Origin: Phenylobacterium aquaticum
Lineage (GTDB): Bacteria; Pseudomonadota; Alphaproteobacteria; Caulobacterales; Caulobacteraceae
Length of the DNA stretch: 41,721 bases
Reading direction: 5' to 3'
NCBI RefSeq assembly: GCF_947378715.1
Contig: NZ_CANCLE010000011.1
Coordinates: 1-41,721 of the forward strand
Numbering within the stretch: the first letter of the stretch is position 1; each line of letters opens with the position of its first letter. Both the position numbers and the translations under genes were made by a program. Of this stretch, positions 39,030 through 41,721 are shown in pieces. The notes under the pieces are model-generated. The model was given only the letters and a program-made list of their open reading frames with translations. It ran no database searches and was not told the origin of the DNA.

Positions 39030-39938
39030 TCAGCGCATGTCCGGTGGCGGTCCCTGTGGGGCGGGCTGCAGCAAGGTCGCCTGTTGGGTCACGGTTCGGA
39101 TGAGCCAGTCGCGGACCAGCCGGATTCTGCGGGTCGCCTGGAGTTCGCGGTGCACGGAGATCCAGAAGGTCCGGGTGAGACTGACGACGTCTGGCAGGAC
39201 CCCGCAGAGGTCTTCGGAATTGCGGGCCATGAAATGCGGCAGCACGCAAAGGCCGGCCCCCGCTCGCGTGAGTTCGAGCTGGGCCCGGATGGACGAGCTG
39301 GTGGTCCGCACCTGCAAGGCGGGGTGGACATCGCTTAGATAGCGCAGCTCGCCCGCATAGATCAGGTCATCGATATAGCCGACGAACTGGTGGGCGGGCA
39401 GGTCGTCCAGGCCAGCGGGACAGCCGGCGGCGTCCAGGTAGGCGGGCGAGGCGTAGAGGCCCAGGCCATAGTCGGTCAGCCGTTCCACCGAGAGCCTTGA
39501 GGAGGTCGGCGGGGCGAGGGTGACGGCGATGTCGACCTCGCGGCTGGAGGCCGACAGGAAGCCCGCATTGGCGACGAGTTCGAGCTGCAGGCCGGGGTGG
39601 CGGTTCATCAGGGCCGGCGCAGCAGGCGCCAGGACATGGGCGCCGAAGCCTTCGGAGGCGCTCAGCCGAACCACGCCGCTTTCGCCGCCTTCGACGCGGC
39701 CCACCGCCTCGACCGCGGTCTCGACCGATTGGCTGGCCTCGCTCAGGGCGGCGCCGGCGGCCGTCAGCTGCATGCCACGGGTCGAGCGGACCACCAGGGT
39801 GGTTCGCAACTCATCCTCCAGCCTCTGCACGCGCCGCGCCACCGTGGTCGGGTCCAGGCCCAGGCGGCGGGCGGCTTCCTTGAAGGAGCCGGTGCGGGCG
39901 CAGGCCAGGAACACCCTGAGATCGTCCCAATCGAGCAT
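39030..39938 (-). CDS. LysR-type transcriptional regulator 2
   Basis: A 302-residue LysR-family protein. The helix-turn-helix includes SFKEAARRLGLDPTTVARRVQRLE near residues 18-41. The opening MLDWDDLRVFLACARTGS is of the GcvA/AmpR-like subgroup, often found next to dehydrogenases. It is divergent from the mmsA-type gene across 81 bp that contain two short dyads, so control of that gene is likely. Confidence 0.93.
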   Translation of the reverse strand: MLDWDDLRVFLACARTGSFKEAARRLGLDPTTVARRVQRLEDELRTTLVVRSTRGMQLTAAGAALSEASQSVETAVEAVGRVEGGESGVVRLSASEGFGAHVLAPAAPALMNRHPGLQLELVANAGFLSASSREVDIAVTLAPPTSSRLSVERLTDYGLGLYASPAYLDAAGCPAGLDDLPAHQFVGYIDDLIYAGELRYLSDVHPALQVRTTSSSIRAQLELTRAGAGLCVLPHFMARNSEDLCGVLPDVVSLTRTFWISVHRELQATRRIRLVRDWLIRTVTQQATLLQPAPQGPPPDMR

Positions 39939-39949
39939 GACCCTCAGTA

Positions 39950-39983
39950 CTGCATTTTCGCAGCTCTAAAACAGACAATTGTC
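39950..39983. promoter_or_regulatory. Divergent LysR/mmsA-type promoter region with two dyads
   Basis: CTGC-ATTTTC-GCAG (39950-39963) and the 10-bp palindrome GACAATTGTC (39974-39983) lie in the 81-bp gap. They are the only A/T-rich stretch locally and are the likely binding site of the LysR protein. Confidence 0.5.
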
Positions 39984-40019
39984 CATTTCTCTCCTGCGTC
40001 GTGGCGGTTAGCAGTGGCC

Positions 40020-41531
40020 ATGCGCGAGATTCACCATTTCATCGACGGCGCGGCGTTGGCCGGTGCTTCGGGTCGCTTCGGCGACGTATTCGATCCCAAT
40101 ACGGGTGAGATCCAGGCGAGGGTTCAGCTGGCGACGGCGGGGGAGCTGGACCTGGCCGTCCAGGCGGCGGTGCGGGCGCAAGGGGCCTGGGGCGCGACCA
40201 ATCCCCAGCGCCGGGCGCGGGTGATGTTCGAGTTCAAGCGGCTGGTCGAGCTGCACATGGACGCGCTCGCCAACCTGCTGTCGTCCGAGCACGGCAAGGT
40301 GGTCGCCGATAGCAAGGGCGACATCCAGCGGGGCCTGGAGGTGATCGAGTTCGCCTGCGGCATACCGCATGCGCTGAAGGGGGAATACACCGAGGGCGCA
40401 GGACCCGGCATCGATGTCTATTCGATGCGCCAGCCCCTGGGCGTGGCGGCGGGGATCACTCCGTTCAACTTCCCCGGCATGATCCCGATGTGGATGTTCG
40501 GGGTGGCGATCGCGGTCGGCAATACGTTCATCCTCAAGCCCTCGGAGCGTGATCCGAGCGTGCCGGTGCGTCTGGGGGAGCTGTTCATGGAGGCAGGCGC
40601 CAATCTGGGCATGGACCTGAAGGGCGTGCTGAACGTCGTGCACGGCGACAAGGTCTCGGTCGACGCGATCCTGGCGCACCCGGACATCAAGGCCGTCAGC
40701 TTCGTCGGCTCCTCGGACATCGCCCACTATGTCTATCTGACGGGAACCGCGAACGGGAAACGGGTCCAGGCCATGGGCGGGGCCAAGAACCATGGCGTCG
40801 TCCTGCCTGACGCCGACCTCGACCAGGTGGTCAAGGACCTGTCCGGCGCGGCCTTCGGCTCGGCCGGCGAGCGCTGCATGGCCCTGCCGGTGGTGGTGCC
40901 GGTGGGCGCCAAGACCGCCGAGGCCCTGCGCGAGCGGATGATCGCCGAGATCGACAGCCTGAAGGTGGGGATCTCCACCGACCCGGCCGCCCACTATGGC
41001 CCGGTGGTCACCGCCGCCCACCGCCAGAAGATCAGCGACTACATCCAGCTGGGGGTCGACGAGGGCGCCGAGCTGGTGGTCGATGGCCGGGGCTTCTCGA
41101 TGCAGGGCTATGAGAAGGGCTTCTTCATCGGCCCCAGCCTGTTCGACCAGGTGAAGCCCACGATGAAGACCTATCAGGAGGAGATCTTCGGCCCCGTGCT
41201 GCAGATCGTCCGGGCCGAAAGCTTCGAGGCGGCCCTGGCCCTGCCCAGCGCCCACCAGTACGGCAACGGCGTGGCCATCTTCACCCGCAACGGCCGCGCC
41301 GCCCGCGAGTTCGCGGCCCGGGTCAATGTCGGCATGGTCGGCATCAATGTGCCGATCCCGGTGCCGGTGGCCTATCACTCTTTCGGCGGCTGGAAGCGCT
41401 CGGCCTTCGGCGACGCCAACCAGCACGGCATGGAGGGCGTCCGCTTCTACACCAAGGTCAAGACCGTCACCGCAAGATGGCCCGAGGGCGACGTCACAGA
41501 CGCATCCTTCGTCATCCCGACGATGTCGTGA
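40020..41531 (+). CDS. mmsA: Methylmalonate-semialdehyde dehydrogenase type (CoA-acylating)
   Basis: A 503-residue dehydrogenase with the features of the CoA-dependent MmsA subgroup. The catalytic Cys286 is in GSAGERCMALPV. MGGAKNH replaces the usual LELGGK with its glutamate. TPFNFPGMIPMWMF lies in the cofactor site, and NQHGMEGVRFYTKVKTVT is near the end. It converts methylmalonate or malonate semialdehyde to propionyl- or acetyl-CoA with CO2 release. It is divergent from a LysR regulator rather than in a valine operon, so here it may drain a three-carbon semialdehyde from the island. The last 20 bases overlap the convergent hydroxylase gene. Confidence 0.9.
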   Translation: MREIHHFIDGAALAGASGRFGDVFDPNTGEIQARVQLATAGELDLAVQAAVRAQGAWGATNPQRRARVMFEFKRLVELHMDALANLLSSEHGKVVADSKGDIQRGLEVIEFACGIPHALKGEYTEGAGPGIDVYSMRQPLGVAAGITPFNFPGMIPMWMFGVAIAVGNTFILKPSERDPSVPVRLGELFMEAGANLGMDLKGVLNVVHGDKVSVDAILAHPDIKAVSFVGSSDIAHYVYLTGTANGKRVQAMGGAKNHGVVLPDADLDQVVKDLSGAAFGSAGERCMALPVVVPVGAKTAEALRERMIAEIDSLKVGISTDPAAHYGPVVTAAHRQKISDYIQLGVDEGAELVVDGRGFSMQGYEKGFFIGPSLFDQVKPTMKTYQEEIFGPVLQIVRAESFEAALALPSAHQYGNGVAIFTRNGRAAREFAARVNVGMVGINVPIPVPVAYHSFGGWKRSAFGDANQHGMEGVRFYTKVKTVTARWPEGDVTDASFVIPTMS

Positions 41532-41721
41532 CGGCCGCGCGGCCCAGCTGGGCCGCATAGGCGTCGAGCAGGGCCTCCGGCGCGCCGGTTCCGAACACAT
41601 AGCGGTCGGGCCGCACCAGCACGGCTAGGGCGTCTCGCGCATCCAGCCAGGCGATCAGCGCCGGGGCGAGATGGATGAGCGCCGGATCATCGAGCGCGAC
41701 CACCCGGACGCCCTGCGGCCC
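41512..41721 (-). CDS. C-terminus of an MhpA-like FAD aromatic hydroxylase (cut by window edge)
   Basis: Only the last 69 residues are present. They match the thioredoxin-like C-terminal domain of MhpA/PheA-type hydroxylases: VVALDD, then the LVRPDRYVFGTG segment that ends the family. It would hydroxylate a phenolic acid next to an existing hydroxyl group. It is convergent with the mmsA-type gene; its TGA at 41512 lies inside that gene's last codons. This suggests that the catabolic island continues to the right. Confidence 0.8.
   Translation of the reverse strand, partial: GPQGVRVVALDDPALIHLAPALIAWLDARDALAVLVRPDRYVFGTGAPEALLDAYAAQLGRAAVTTSSG

Noticed and set aside
1..41721. Mobile elements, CRISPR arrays, tRNA or rRNA genes
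   Set aside because: I found no transposase or integrase genes, no regularly spaced repeats and no tRNA-like or rRNA-like stretches.

Overview
The window is GC-rich DNA with long, densely packed genes. It carries a TonB-dependent receptor with a typical proteobacterial plug, twin-arginine proteins and many aromatic-compound catabolic families. This gene mix is typical of an environmental alphaproteobacterium such as Caulobacterales (Phenylobacterium/Caulobacter type) or a sphingomonad. The placement is an inference from gene style only. There are no rRNA or tRNA genes, IS elements, phage genes or CRISPR arrays. I count 37 protein genes, two of them cut by the window ends.

Layout. (a) 1-5186, minus strand: start of an acyl-CoA dehydrogenase, then an apparent operon read from right to left: phytanoyl-CoA-type 2OG dioxygenase, [2Fe-2S] and molybdopterin subunits of an IorAB-type hydroxylase, an alpha/beta hydrolase and a small cytochrome c. 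(b) 5414-7239: a LysR regulator divergent from that operon, and an IclR regulator. (c) 7458-11492, plus strand: an iron-type alcohol dehydrogenase and a TonB-dependent receptor ending in a strong terminator. (d) 11747-22050, plus strand: a nine-gene operon with a flavin monooxygenase, an Asp/Glu-racemase-superfamily protein, an MFS importer, an aldehyde dehydrogenase, a LeuC/LeuD-type hydro-lyase, an isocitrate-lyase/PEP-mutase-type lyase, a succinate-semialdehyde-type dehydrogenase and a DUF1838-like protein, closed by a terminator. (e) 22084-32624, all minus strand: three tannase/feruloyl-esterase-family secreted hydrolases, two MFS transporters, a second DUF1838-like protein, a GST and an isochorismatase-fold amidohydrolase. 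(f) 32772-41721: mixed orientation, with a second copy of the alpha/beta hydrolase, another MFS, an AllA-like cupin, two GSTs, a third alpha/beta hydrolase, a LysR gene divergent from an mmsA-type dehydrogenase, and the end of an MhpA-like hydroxylase.

How the genes may work together (inference). The set looks like a complete catabolic island for an esterified aromatic or N-heteroaromatic acid. Outer-membrane uptake would go through the TonB receptor. Ester bonds would be cut in the periplasm by the tannase-family enzymes. Inner-membrane uptake would use MFS carriers. The ring would be hydroxylated by IorAB, passing electrons to the cytochrome c, and by the flavin monooxygenase, then opened by hydrolases. 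An amidase, a racemase-fold enzyme and the LeuCD-like hydratase would process a maleate-like diacid. The isocitrate-lyase-like enzyme would split it, and aldehyde dehydrogenases would drain the fragments into central metabolism. Parts resemble aerobic nicotinate catabolism (Mo hydroxylase, flavin monooxygenase, alpha/beta hydrolase, NicF-like and NicE-like folds) and the hydratase-plus-lyase end of anaerobic nicotinate fermentation. However, no NicX ring-cleavage dioxygenase is present, and the racemase-fold protein lacks the catalytic cysteines. The substrate is therefore open, and the route may be undescribed.

Regulation. A 15-bp dyad, (A/T)TGCG-N5-CGCA(A/T), occurs about 100 bp upstream of the start codons of several of these genes in different transcription units. 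This suggests one regulon under the LysR or IclR protein encoded in the window.
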